Shown in pieces: positions 41,743-50,213 of a DNA stretch of 64,000 bases. The first letter of the stretch is position 1, and every line of letters begins with the position of its first letter. This stretch comes from Actinophytocola sp963826035. GTDB lineage: Bacteria; Actinomycetota; Actinomycetes; Mycobacteriales; Pseudonocardiaceae. The notes beneath the pieces were generated by a model, which was not told where the DNA came from, made no database searches, and worked only from the letters and a program-made list of their open reading frames with translations. The stretch lies in assembly GCA_963826035.1 (NCBI GenBank), contig CAWGVZ010000010.1, forward strand, positions 1,488,001 to 1,552,000. Reading direction: 5' to 3'. The translations under genes were made by a program, and so were the position numbers.

Positions 41743-42604
41743 CGGCAAGTCCCAGCAGTCGGACAGCGTTGTCCTTGAGGATCATGGGACGCACCTCCGG
41801 CTTGATCTCGAGCTTGTCGAAGTCGGCGAGCCAGCGGTCCGGCGTGATGACCGGGAAGTCCGACCCGAACAGGACCTTGTCCCGCAGCAATGTGTTGGCG
41901 TAGCGGACGAGCTGCGGCGGGAAGTACTTGGGCGACCACCCGGACAGGTCGATGTGGACCCGCGGTTTGTGCGTGGCGACCGCCAATGCCTCGTCCTGCC
42001 ACGGGAACGACGGGTGGGCGATGACGATCGGCAGCTCGGGGAAGTCCGCGGCCACGTCGTCGAGCGCGAGCGGGTTGGCGTACTTGAGACGGATCCCGCC
42101 CCCGCCGGGCAACCCGGCGCCGATCCCCGTCTGTCCACTGTGGAACAACGCGACCACGCCGTGTTCCGCCAGCACCTCGTACAGCGGGTACACGAACGGG
42201 TCGTTGGGATGGAACGCCTGCAGGCTCGGGTGGAACTTGAAGCCGCGCACCCCGTGCTTCTCGATCAGCGTCCTGGCCCGCCGCACGGCCGCCTTGCCCC
42301 GCCACGGGTCGACGCTCGCGAACGGGATGAGCACGTCCGCGTGCTCGTTGCACGCGTCCGCGATCTCCTCGCTCGAGATCGGTGGGTGCCCGGTCGCGGT
42401 CTCGGCGTCCACCGTGAACACCACGGCCGCCATCCGCCGCTCCCGGTAGTACCCGGCGATCTCGGCGACCGTCTTTGTCCGCTCGGCCACCTTGAAGTAC
42501 GCGGCCGACCCGCTCATCAGGTGCTCCGGCAACGAAAGGCGGCCGTCCGCGCCGATCTCGACGTGCACGTGCACGTCGACGGCTATCAGGTCTTCGGTCC
42601 TCAT
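41735..42604 (-). CDS. Amidohydrolase-superfamily hydrolase (CouO-like candidate)
   Basis: 289 residues from ATG 42604 in an ATGA overlap. Amidohydrolase_2 TIM barrel: metal site 'IAVDVHVHVE', 'GVRGFKFHPSLQAFHPND', 'IVIAHPSFPWQDE' (His) and 'VLFGSDFPVITPDRW' with the metal-ligand Asp at about residue 249. In R. jostii CouO, a protein of this family, cleaves the aryl-beta-ketopropionyl-CoA intermediate, replacing thiolase and thioesterase. Position between a ligase and an SDR gene supports the same role here. Other decarboxylase-like members of the family are the alternative. Confidence 0.9.
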   Translation of the reverse strand: MRTEDLIAVDVHVHVEIGADGRLSLPEHLMSGSAAYFKVAERTKTVAEIAGYYRERRMAAVVFTVDAETATGHPPISSEEIADACNEHADVLIPFASVDPWRGKAAVRRARTLIEKHGVRGFKFHPSLQAFHPNDPFVYPLYEVLAEHGVVALFHSGQTGIGAGLPGGGGIRLKYANPLALDDVAADFPELPIVIAHPSFPWQDEALAVATHKPRVHIDLSGWSPKYFPPQLVRYANTLLRDKVLFGSDFPVITPDRWLADFDKLEIKPEVRPMILKDNAVRLLGLADA

Positions 42605-43509
42605 GCGGGCGGCACCGGCATGGGAATTCCGACAGAGCGCGGGTTTCTGCCGAGCGTCGATGCCCAGGTGGTGGCGATGTCGTCTGCCTGCCAGCCACCG
42701 TCCCGGTAGGACGCCTCGATCTCCTCGGGATGCGTCCACAGCGACAGCTTGTCACCGCCGATCCCGATCGCCTGTCCCGTCACACCTTCGGACTCGGCCG
42801 AGGCGAGGTACACCACGAGCCCGGCCGCGTCTTCCGGGCCACCGAACCCCTCACCGGCGCGGAGCCATCCCGGCAGCGGTGTGCCATCACGCTGCCACGC
42901 CTCGATGTACGGCGCGAACACGGGCATGGTCGCGGTCATGGCGGTGGCGGCCACCGGGATCACCGCGTTGACCGTGATGCCGGCCTTCGCACACTCCATC
43001 GACCACGTGCGTGCCATGGCCACGATCCCCGCCTTGACGGCCGAGTAGTTGGTCTGGCCGATGTTCCCGCGCTGGCCGGCCGGGGAGCCGACCACGACGA
43101 TCCGGCCGCCGTCGCCCTGCTCCCGCAGCTGCCGCACGGCCGCGCGGACACAGGTGAACGTGCCGCGCAGGTGCACGTCGACGACCGTGTCGAACTCCTC
43201 GTCGGACATCCGCCACAGCATCCGGTCCCGCAGCACGCCCGCGTTGGTGACGAGGACGTCGAGCCGCCCGAACTCGTCGACCGCCCGCTGGACCAGCCGG
43301 TCGGCCACATCCGCCGGCCCGACGGCGCCGGGCTCGGCCACCGCCTTGCCGCCGCTACCGGTGAGCTGGGCGACAGCATCCGTCGCGGCCGCCGCGTCCG
43401 CGTCGTTGACGACCACGGCCGCCCCCGCGGCCACGAGCGCCGACGCGTAGGCGAAGCCGAGCCCCCGTCCCGCGCCGGTCACGACCGCCACTCGTCCAGT
43501 CAGATCCAC
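42601..43509 (-). CDS. Short-chain dehydrogenase/reductase (CouN-like candidate)
   Basis: 302 residues. Classical SDR: cofactor loop 'TGAGRGLGFAYASALV' with Asp after beta-2 ('VVVNDADAAAA', NAD preference), 'VTNAGVLRDRMLWRMSDEEF', Ser in 'VVGSPAGQRGNIGQTNYSAV' and the YxxxK. The sequence resembles the 3-hydroxyacyl-CoA dehydrogenase domain of MFE-2 proteins ('NAGVLRDRML'), as expected for oxidation of a MaoC product. Coupled by ATGA to the amidohydrolase gene. Confidence 0.92.
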   Translation of the reverse strand: MDLTGRVAVVTGAGRGLGFAYASALVAAGAAVVVNDADAAAATDAVAQLTGSGGKAVAEPGAVGPADVADRLVQRAVDEFGRLDVLVTNAGVLRDRMLWRMSDEEFDTVVDVHLRGTFTCVRAAVRQLREQGDGGRIVVVGSPAGQRGNIGQTNYSAVKAGIVAMARTWSMECAKAGITVNAVIPVAATAMTATMPVFAPYIEAWQRDGTPLPGWLRAGEGFGGPEDAAGLVVYLASAESEGVTGQAIGIGGDKLSLWTHPEEIEASYRDGGWQADDIATTWASTLGRNPRSVGIPMPVPPA

Positions 43510-43533
43510 GATCTCTCCTTAATGCGCGAGGTC

Positions 43534-44868
43534 TCAGTGTGCGAGGTCGAACGGCCGCGGGTAGGGCGCGGGCCGGTAACGGAGGTAGGCATGCATGGCC
43601 GCGGGGTCGAGCCGCGCGGCCACCGCGTTGAGCGCGGCCGGGCCGGTGCCCGGCCAGTGACCCGTCACGGCCCGCCGCTCGAGTGCCTCGAAGGCGGCCA
43701 GCATCTCCCCGGTGGTGAACGTGCAGTGCCCGCCCCGGTGCACGAAGGCCTGACGCAGCAGGCGATCCCGGCCTGAGTTGTGCACGGCGTCCGCGTACGC
43801 GCGCTGCACCTGGACGGGCACGAGCGCGTCACCGGTCGTGTGGATGGTGAGCAGCGGTGTCGCCGGGCGGCCGGTGAAGGTCAGGTTGCGGATGACGTAG
43901 CCGACGGCCGCCGGGTCGGCCGAGATGCGCGGCGCCCGGTTCAGCGTGGCGAGGTCGGCGGCCAGCGACAGCCCGGCGCGGGCGTAGAGCGCCTCGACCT
44001 CCGGCCGGATGGCCGAGCGGGCGAACATGCGAGCGTAGTCGACACCCGTGTTCCACGACGGGTTGCCGCCGGCCCAGGTCTCGGCCTCCTGCCGCCACGA
44101 CAGTCCGACGAAGACGGTGCCGCGCAGCGACTGGTACTGGTTGCGCTGGGCCGTGTCGTGGTCGTCGGGTTCGGGTTCCGGCGCCGACGGGTCGGTCCAG
44201 GCGGGCAGGTTGTGCAGTGCGGCGGCGAGCGCCGTGCGTGCCCGTCCCTGTGGTGTGGCCTGCGCGACGTCGAGTGCGGCGGTCAGTGCCCCGGCCGAGG
44301 CGAGCGCCGTGGCCTGGTCGGGCAGGTCGACCAGCGGGGTGGCGGGGTCACCGAACAGCGTGCGGACGGCGAACACCGGGTCGAGCGTGTTGTTCCAGTT
44401 GGCGATGCCGCCGTGTTGTAGCCCGCACATGGCGAGTGCGCCCACGAACCGGTGGCCGTACCGCTCGGCGAGCCCCGTGGTGATCATGCCGCCGAGCGAG
44501 GTGCCCCACGCGATCGCCTTGCCGGGTCTGCCGAACCTGTCGGCGAACGTGTCCAGTGTGGACATCTGGTCCGGTAGCGCTTTCTCGAGCACCCAGCCGG
44601 TGTCCGCGTAGGACGAGCCGATCAACGCGTAGCCACGGTCGAGCAGCGTGGTGCGCGTGGCGTCGCTCGGCGCGTTCTGGGCGGGGTTGGGCGCGCCGTC
44701 CGGTGTGTAGCCGTGGCTGTAGAGCAGGACCGTGCGGTTCCAGTCGGCCGGCACATCCATCACGTAGGTGGCGCCGCTCGGCAGCGTTCCCTCCACATGG
44801 GACGGAATATCGGTACTGGTACCTGACAAGAGTCCGGCCACGAGCGTGGCCGCCAGCAGGGCCTTCAC
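43534..44868 (-). CDS. Secreted alpha/beta hydrolase
   Basis: 444 residues from GTG 44868 (GTGA overlap with the permease gene; AGGAG 7 nt upstream). Signal peptide 'LLAATLVAGLLSG'. Nucleophile Ser about 124 in 'AWGTSLGGMITTG', an Asp in 'HTTGDALVPVQVQ' and His in 'VHRGGHCTFTTG' give a plausible triad. It is large for the fold, with a helical insertion between strands. Location inside an aromatic-acid uptake operon suggests an extracytoplasmic esterase that frees the transported acid, for example a feruloyl-type esterase. No subfamily is firmly assigned. Confidence 0.85.
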   Translation of the reverse strand: MKALLAATLVAGLLSGTSTDIPSHVEGTLPSGATYVMDVPADWNRTVLLYSHGYTPDGAPNPAQNAPSDATRTTLLDRGYALIGSSYADTGWVLEKALPDQMSTLDTFADRFGRPGKAIAWGTSLGGMITTGLAERYGHRFVGALAMCGLQHGGIANWNNTLDPVFAVRTLFGDPATPLVDLPDQATALASAGALTAALDVAQATPQGRARTALAAALHNLPAWTDPSAPEPEPDDHDTAQRNQYQSLRGTVFVGLSWRQEAETWAGGNPSWNTGVDYARMFARSAIRPEVEALYARAGLSLAADLATLNRAPRISADPAAVGYVIRNLTFTGRPATPLLTIHTTGDALVPVQVQRAYADAVHNSGRDRLLRQAFVHRGGHCTFTTGEMLAAFEALERRAVTGHWPGTGPAALNAVAARLDPAAMHAYLRYRPAPYPRPFDLAH

Positions 44869-45809
44869 GATCGTTCTCCTCTCCGGAGCGCGGGCACGAT
44901 CCCGCGCGGCAACCACAACACGACGACCACCAGCAGCAACCCGTACACCGCGTACGACAGGACACTCGGCGCGTAGCTCGGCATGCCAGGACTCGTGCCC
45001 AACTCGTTGAGCACCTGCACGAGCAACACGATCGCGACCGCGCCGACCACCCCGCCGGACAGCGTGCCGAGCCCGCCGACCACGGCCATCACCACGTACT
45101 CGACCGACAGCAGCACGGGGAACGACCCGGGCCCGAGATAGCCGAGGTAGAACGCGTAGATCCCGCCCGCGAGCCCCGCGAACGCGGCCGAGAGCGTGAA
45201 CACGGCCAGCCGGTACCGACCGACCGGCACCCCGCTGGCGGCCGCCGCGATCTCGGACGTGGCGAGTGCCCGCAGGCCGCGCCCCGGCCGCGACCGCACA
45301 AGATTGTGTGCCACGAGAAGGACGACCGCGAGCGCGGCCAGCGTCAGGTACGCGTACTGGATGTCCTCCTCCAGCTCGAAGCCGCCGATCGAGAACCGGG
45401 GAATCCCTTGTAGGCCAATGGCACCACCCGCCCAGGCGGACTGGGACAGAACGGAGAGCAGGATCAGCTGCATGGCGAGCGTGGCGAACGCGAGGTAGTG
45501 GCCACGCAGCCGCAGCACCCCGATCCCCACCACCGCGGCGAACGCGGCGGCCACCACCGGCGCGGCCACGAGCGCGAGGACGGGCGGGGTGTCCTGCACG
45601 CTGAGCAGCCCGGCGGTGTAGGCGCCGATCGCGTAGAACGACGCCTGGCCGAGCGAGATCTGCCCGGCCTGTCCCATGAGCAGCGACAACCCGACGGTGA
45701 CCATGGCCGCCAGGCCGGCCAGGATGTAGATGCCGAGCTGCTGGCCGTCGAGGAAAGCCGGCAGCGCCAACGCCACCGCGGCGGCGGTGATCAGGATCGC
45801 GATCTTCAT
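44865..45809 (-). CDS. livM: Liv-type ABC importer permease (LivM-like)
   Basis: 314 residues from ATG 45809 in an ATGA overlap with the LivH-like gene. About eight to ten helices; family motifs 'LSLLMGQAGQISLGQASFYA', 'LRGHYLAFATLAMQLI' and 'YVVMAVVGGLGTLSGGVVGA' are clear. It forms the channel with the LivH-like permease. In this operon the cargo is more likely an aromatic or hydroxycinnamic acid than an amino acid. Confidence 0.94.
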   Translation of the reverse strand: MKIAILITAAAVALALPAFLDGQQLGIYILAGLAAMVTVGLSLLMGQAGQISLGQASFYAIGAYTAGLLSVQDTPPVLALVAAPVVAAAFAAVVGIGVLRLRGHYLAFATLAMQLILLSVLSQSAWAGGAIGLQGIPRFSIGGFELEEDIQYAYLTLAALAVVLLVAHNLVRSRPGRGLRALATSEIAAAASGVPVGRYRLAVFTLSAAFAGLAGGIYAFYLGYLGPGSFPVLLSVEYVVMAVVGGLGTLSGGVVGAVAIVLLVQVLNELGTSPGMPSYAPSVLSYAVYGLLLVVVVLWLPRGIVPALRRGERS

Positions 45810-46648
45810 ACCGTCTCCACCACCGGTCGCCGGGCGGCGCGCCAGATCATCACGGCGATCATCAGCCCCAGCGCGATGTCCGTCTGGTGCGCCGCGTTTC
45901 CGTACCCCGCGACCAGCGCCTGCGTCACGCCGAGCAGCAGCCCGCCGAGGAGCGTCACCGCCGGTCGGGTGAGCCCGCCCAGGATCGCGGCCGCGAAACC
46001 GTTCACGATCAGCGCCACGTCCGCGTCGAAGGTGATCTGCTGCACCGGCGTCACCAGCACGCCGGCGAGCCCGCCGAGCGCCCCGCCGATCGTGAACGCC
46101 AACAACCCCATGCGGCGCACGTCGATGCCGATCACCTTGGCCGCGTAGGGATTCGACGCGCAAGCGGTCAGCGCCTTGCCCGTGTCGGTGCGGGTGAAGA
46201 ACAGCGCCATGACGGCGAACACCGGCAGCGTCACCGCGATGATCAGCAGGTAGTGGGTCTGCACCCGGGCGTCGCCAATCGTGACGGCGCCGGGCAGGCC
46301 CGCGAACGAGCGCGGCTGGTCGCCCCACACCAGCACCTCGACCGCGTAGGCGAACACCGACAGCCCGAGCGTGACAATCAGCGCCGACTGCGGATTCGTT
46401 GCCAGCGCGACGATGCCGACCAGCATCCCGACGATGGCGGCAACCACCACGGCCGCGGGCTCGGCGAGACCGTGGGGCAACACGGTCAGGAACGAGGACG
46501 CACACATGGCGCCCACGACGGCGAACGCACCCTGCGCGAAGTTCACCACCCGCGTCACCCGATACACGGCCACCAGCCCACTGCCGATCAGCGCGTACCC
46601 ACAGCCGGTGCCCAACCCGGTGACCAGGTAACCAGCGAGATCATTCAT
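45806..46648 (-). CDS. livH: Liv-type ABC importer permease (LivH-like)
   Basis: 280 residues from ATG 46648, inside an 8-nt overlap with the ATPase gene. Motifs: 'GCGYALIGSGLVAVYRVTRV', 'VNFAQGAFAVVGA' and 'NGFAAAILGGLTRPAVTLLG' near the EAA loop. About eight helices. Confidence 0.94.
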   Translation of the reverse strand: MNDLAGYLVTGLGTGCGYALIGSGLVAVYRVTRVVNFAQGAFAVVGAMCASSFLTVLPHGLAEPAAVVVAAIVGMLVGIVALATNPQSALIVTLGLSVFAYAVEVLVWGDQPRSFAGLPGAVTIGDARVQTHYLLIIAVTLPVFAVMALFFTRTDTGKALTACASNPYAAKVIGIDVRRMGLLAFTIGGALGGLAGVLVTPVQQITFDADVALIVNGFAAAILGGLTRPAVTLLGGLLLGVTQALVAGYGNAAHQTDIALGLMIAVMIWRAARRPVVETV

Positions 46649-47300
46649 TGGTACCACCCAAGTACGCGACCGACACCCGATCGTCGCGGACCAGTTCCTC
46701 CGACCGTCCTTCCGCGACGATCCGGCCCGCCTCCAGCACATACGCACGCGAGCACAACTCCAGCGCCAGCCGCGCGTTCTGCTCGATCAGGAGGACCGCC
46801 AAGCCGCGCTCGGCGTTCAGCTCACGCAGGTGCTTCACCAGATCGGCCACCACGATCGGCGCCAGACCCAGCGACAGCTCGTCGACCGCGAGCACGTCCG
46901 GTTTGCTCATCAACGCCCGCCCAACAGCCACCATCTGCTGCTCACCGCCGGAAAGCGTGCCCGCGCGCCGGTGCCGCAACTCGGCCAGCCGGGGCAGGAT
47001 CGCGTGCACCGGCCCGGTGTCGCGCTCCCGGTACCGTCGCCCGCCGAGTCGCAGGTTGTCCTCGACCGTGAGGTCGCCGAACACCTGCCGGCCCTCCGGT
47101 ACATGCGCCAGCCGCCCGCGCACGGCGACCGTGCCCGCCGCCGGCTTGAGGATGCCGGAGAGCGTGTTGACCAAAGTGGACTTACCGGCGCCGTTCGGTC
47201 CGACGAGCGCGACCATCTCACCCGCGCCGACCGTCAGGCTGACCTTGTCCAACGCGGTCGCCGGCCCGTACCGGACCACGAGGTCCGCCACTTCGATCAT
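46641..47300 (-). CDS. livF: Liv-type ABC importer ATPase (LivF-like)
   Basis: 219 residues. Walker A 'GPNGAGKSTLVNTLSG', 'LAHVPEGRQVFGDLTVEDNL' typical of LivF, signature 'LSGGEQQMVAVGRAL', Walker B 'VLAVDELSLGLAP' and 'LLIEQNARLALE'. Pairs with the LivG-like ATPase. Confidence 0.95.
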   Translation of the reverse strand: MIEVADLVVRYGPATALDKVSLTVGAGEMVALVGPNGAGKSTLVNTLSGILKPAAGTVAVRGRLAHVPEGRQVFGDLTVEDNLRLGGRRYRERDTGPVHAILPRLAELRHRRAGTLSGGEQQMVAVGRALMSKPDVLAVDELSLGLAPIVVADLVKHLRELNAERGLAVLLIEQNARLALELCSRAYVLEAGRIVAEGRSEELVRDDRVSVAYLGGTNE

Positions 47301-48061
47301 GCCGGTGCTCCCAGATACGCGGCGACCACGCGATCGTCCGCCCGGATCTCCGCGGGCGTGCCTTCAGCGATCACCTGGCCGAGGTCGAGCACCGTGACCC
47401 GGTCGGCGAGCCGGGTCACGAACGCGACGTCGTGTTCGACCAGCAGCATGGTGATGCCCTCGCCACGCAGTTCCTCCAGCAGCGAGGCGAGCAGCGATCG
47501 TTCCGCCGCCCGCAACCCCGACGCGGGCTCGTCGAGCAGCAGCAGCCGAGGCTGTCCGCACAGTGCCCGTGCCACCTGCACCACCCGCTGCTGGCCAAGT
47601 GGCAGGGCACCGGCGTCCCGGCCGGCCCAGTCCGCGAGCCCGGTCCTGGCAAGGCATTCCTCGGCCCGCGCGCGGGTCTCCCGTTCCTCGCGCCGATGCC
47701 GGGGCAGCCGGGCGATGGCCGAACCGAACCCGGTGCGGGTGCCCGCGTGCGCGCCGACCATCACGTTCTCCAGCACGGTCATGCCGGTGAATACCCGAGC
47801 ACCCTGGAACACCACGGCGATCCCGGCGGCGGCCCGACGGTGCGGAGGCAGCCGGTCGATCCGCGCCCCGTCGTAGGTGACGGTGCCCGCGTCCGCGCGG
47901 AGCTGCCCGCCGATGAGACTGAACAAAGTGGACTTTCCCGCACCGTTCGGCCCGATGACGGCCCGCAGCTCGCCGCGCGCGACCTCGAGGTCGACGTCGC
48001 GCACGGCGAACACCCCGTCGAACGAGCGGCGCAGCCCGTTCGCCTGCAGGATCGGTGGCAC
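47297..48061 (-). CDS. livG: Liv-type ABC importer ATPase (LivG-like)
   Basis: 254 residues. Walker A 'GPNGAGKSTLFSLIGG', 'VVFQGARVFTGMTVLENVMV' typical of LivG, a diverged signature 'LPLGQQRVVQVARAL' (LSGGQ reads LPLGQ), Walker B 'LLLLDEPASGL' and 'LLVEHDVAFV'. ATGA overlap with the LivF-like gene. Confidence 0.94.
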   Translation of the reverse strand: MPPILQANGLRRSFDGVFAVRDVDLEVARGELRAVIGPNGAGKSTLFSLIGGQLRADAGTVTYDGARIDRLPPHRRAAAGIAVVFQGARVFTGMTVLENVMVGAHAGTRTGFGSAIARLPRHRREERETRARAEECLARTGLADWAGRDAGALPLGQQRVVQVARALCGQPRLLLLDEPASGLRAAERSLLASLLEELRGEGITMLLVEHDVAFVTRLADRVTVLDLGQVIAEGTPAEIRADDRVVAAYLGAPA

Positions 48062-48067
48062 GGCGCG

Positions 48068-49246
48068 CTATCCCGCGAGCTCTGCCAGCTGTTCGCCGGC
48101 CCAGTCGGTGGGGCGGAACGCGCCCTGGGTGACGGTGTTGACGGAGATGAACTGCGGGGCGAGCCCGGCGTGGTCGTCCTTGCTGTAGGCGTACTCGCCG
48201 TTCGGGGTGACCAGCTTCAAGCTTTCGAGCGCGTCCCGGATCGCCTCGGGTTCGGTGCTGCCCGCCTCCTCGATGGCGGCGACCAGCAACTGCACGGCAC
48301 TCCACCCGTCCTGCGCGAACTGTGGTGGCGGATAGCCGTACTCGTCACTGAACGCGGTGGTCAGCTCGTTGATCGCCGTCTTCTGCTTGCCATCGGGGAG
48401 GTCCGGCCCGACGACGCCGATCGAGCTGGCGACGATCACGCCTTCGGCCGCGTCGGCCACCGGGTCGAGGAACAGCTTGCTGGCCTGCGCGCCGGTGAGC
48501 ACGAGTGGGATGTCGAGCCCGGCGCTGGCGTACTGCTTGGTCAGCGCGACCGCCGGTGCGCCGGTCGCCCACACGACGAGTGCCTGCGCGGTCGAGCCGC
48601 GGACGTGCCCGAACACGGAGCCGAACTCGGTGGCGTCGGTCTGGAACTCCTCGTCGGTGACGATGTCGATGCCGAACTTGGACGCGTTGTCCTGCATGCC
48701 CTTGTAGCCCGCGACCGCGTAGGAGCTGCGCGTGTCGTGTGCGACGGCCACTGTGGACACACCGGTCGCCTGGAGATATTCGAGGATCCGCTCGGCGTAG
48801 GTGCCGGAGGTCGCGGGCACCACGAACACGTACGGGTGCACGGGTTCGACCTGCTCGTCGGCGGGAGTGAGGGACAGATAGGGGATCTCTTCTCTGTCCA
48901 CCAACGGAATCGTGGCGAGGGCCGAGTTCGAGAACGGTGACCCGATGACGGCCGCCACGTCGTCGCCGCGCAGGTCGTTGAAGGCCAGCACGGACTGGTC
49001 CGGCTGGCTCTTGTCGTCCTTCACCACGACCTCGAGCTGCCGCCCGAGCACGCCGCCGTCGCTGTTGACCTTGGCGACGGCCAGCTCGACGGACTTCTTG
49101 TTCTCGCTACCGAGCGGTGAGTAGTTGCCGGTGAGCGACACGATCTGGCCGACCCGGATGGGACCGTCGCCACCGGCGGCCGAGTCATCGCCACACCCGG
49201 CGGCAAGGAGGAGAAAGGCTGACAGGACAGGAAGAAGTCGACGCAC
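48068..49246 (-). CDS. Liv-type periplasmic-binding lipoprotein (LivK/CouP-like candidate)
   Basis: 392 residues from GTG 49246 with AGGAGGT 5 nt upstream, the first gene of the operon. Lipobox 'LLLAAGC'. Peripla_BP_6 domain: 'IRVGQIVSLTGNYSPLG', 'NKKSVELAVAKVNSDGGVLG', 'AVIGSPFSNSALATIP' and 'FAQDGWSAVQLLVAAIEEAG'. Binding proteins of this class serve branched amino acids, but also aromatic acids such as p-coumarate (CouP of Rhodopseudomonas). The operon content favours an aromatic acid. Confidence 0.93.
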   Translation of the reverse strand: MRRLLPVLSAFLLLAAGCGDDSAAGGDGPIRVGQIVSLTGNYSPLGSENKKSVELAVAKVNSDGGVLGRQLEVVVKDDKSQPDQSVLAFNDLRGDDVAAVIGSPFSNSALATIPLVDREEIPYLSLTPADEQVEPVHPYVFVVPATSGTYAERILEYLQATGVSTVAVAHDTRSSYAVAGYKGMQDNASKFGIDIVTDEEFQTDATEFGSVFGHVRGSTAQALVVWATGAPAVALTKQYASAGLDIPLVLTGAQASKLFLDPVADAAEGVIVASSIGVVGPDLPDGKQKTAINELTTAFSDEYGYPPPQFAQDGWSAVQLLVAAIEEAGSTEPEAIRDALESLKLVTPNGEYAYSKDDHAGLAPQFISVNTVTQGAFRPTDWAGEQLAELAG

Positions 49247-49281
49247 GGTACCTCCTTGTACACGCTGCGAACGCCCCCAAA

Positions 49282-49321
49282 GTTAGGCGTCAGACTTGCA
49301 GCCGTCAAGAATCTGCCTAAC
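49282..49321. promoter_or_regulatory. Inverted repeat, likely PaaX-type operator
   Basis: GTTAGGC (49282-49288) and GCCTAAC (49315-49321) are perfect arms 26 nt apart, with a further CTTG/CAAG pair inside. They lie in the 83-bp gap between the divergent repressor and operon starts, 8 nt before the repressor GTG. Centre spacing of 33 nt is about three helical turns, which would suit two dimers or one PaaX-like dimer with extended contacts. Confidence 0.65.
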
Positions 49322-49329
49322 ATTGCTGC

Positions 49330-50133
49330 GTGACCGATGACCTTCGCCCGCAGTCGCTGATGCTCACGTTCCTGGGCGACTACCTGTATGACCAGGACTT
49401 GTGCGTGTTCTCCGGCAGCGTGATCGAGGTGCTGGGGCGGCTCGGGGTGTCGGAGCACGCGACCAGGTCCACGCTGACCCGTATGGTCAACCGCGGCCTG
49501 CTCTATCGCCAGAAGGACGGCAGGCGGATGTACTTCGGCCTGACCGAACTGGCGGACGGCGTACTGCGCGACGGTCATACCCGGATCTGGCGCACGGGTG
49601 CGGTGAACGAGGACTGGGACGGCACGTGGACGCTGCTGGGCTTCTCCCTGCCGGAGGCGTGGCAGCGCCAGCGCCATGATCTGCGGTCGAAACTCGCTTG
49701 GGCGGGCTTCGGTCCGTTGCAGGGTGGCCTGTGGATCGCCCCGGGTCATGTGCGGGTGGACGACCTGGTGGCGTCGCTGGGGCTGGCCGCGCACGTCCGG
49801 GTCTTCCGCGCCACGGTCGACGAGCTGACCGACGTGGCCCAACTGGTGGCGGACGCCTACGACCTGGAACCGACGGCCGCCAGCTACCGATCGTTCCTGA
49901 CCCGCTGGTCGGAGGAGCAACCGTTTGCGGACGACCCGCTGGCCGCCCACCTGTCGATCGTGACGGAGTGGCTGCGGATCATCCGCAAGGACCCCAGGTT
50001 GCCGGTACGCCATCTCCCGGAGGACTGGCCGGCCAGCGCCGCGCAGAAGGCCTTCCACGACATCGAAAGCGCGCTGTCCACTCCGGCTGCGGACCTAGCG
50101 GCCCAACTGCTGGACACCCGCCCGCCGGAGTAG
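49330..50133 (+). CDS. PaaX-family transcriptional regulator
   Basis: 267 residues from GTG 49330. The N-terminal winged helix ('PQSLMLTFLGDYLYDQDL', 'EVLGRLGVSEHATRSTLTRM', 'VNRGLLYRQKDGRRMYF') and the central and C-terminal PaaX domains ('WTLLGFSLPEAWQRQRHDLR', 'PVRHLPEDWPA') match the phenylacetate repressor PaaX, which releases DNA on binding phenylacetyl-CoA. Divergent from the ten-gene operon, so an aryl-CoA made by the ligase is the likely inducer. A palindromic repeat follows its stop. Confidence 0.93.
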   Translation: MTDDLRPQSLMLTFLGDYLYDQDLCVFSGSVIEVLGRLGVSEHATRSTLTRMVNRGLLYRQKDGRRMYFGLTELADGVLRDGHTRIWRTGAVNEDWDGTWTLLGFSLPEAWQRQRHDLRSKLAWAGFGPLQGGLWIAPGHVRVDDLVASLGLAAHVRVFRATVDELTDVAQLVADAYDLEPTAASYRSFLTRWSEEQPFADDPLAAHLSIVTEWLRIIRKDPRLPVRHLPEDWPASAAQKAFHDIESALSTPAADLAAQLLDTRPPE

Positions 50134-50144
50134 TGCGGCCCGCT

Positions 50145-50203
50145 AATGCCTGGAAGGCGTCGTTCACGGCACTCAACGCCTGGAAGGCGTCGTTCCAGGC
50201 ATT
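50145..50203. repeat. GGAACGACGCCTT palindromic repeat, copy 4
   Basis: Perfect 11-bp outer arms AATGCCTGGAA (50145-50155) and its complement (50193-50203) enclose two direct copies of GCCTGGAAGGCGTCGTTC. It lies between two convergent stops, the same setting as copy 1, in line with a bidirectional terminator role. Confidence 0.88.
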
Positions 50204-50213
50204 CGACGTAGCA

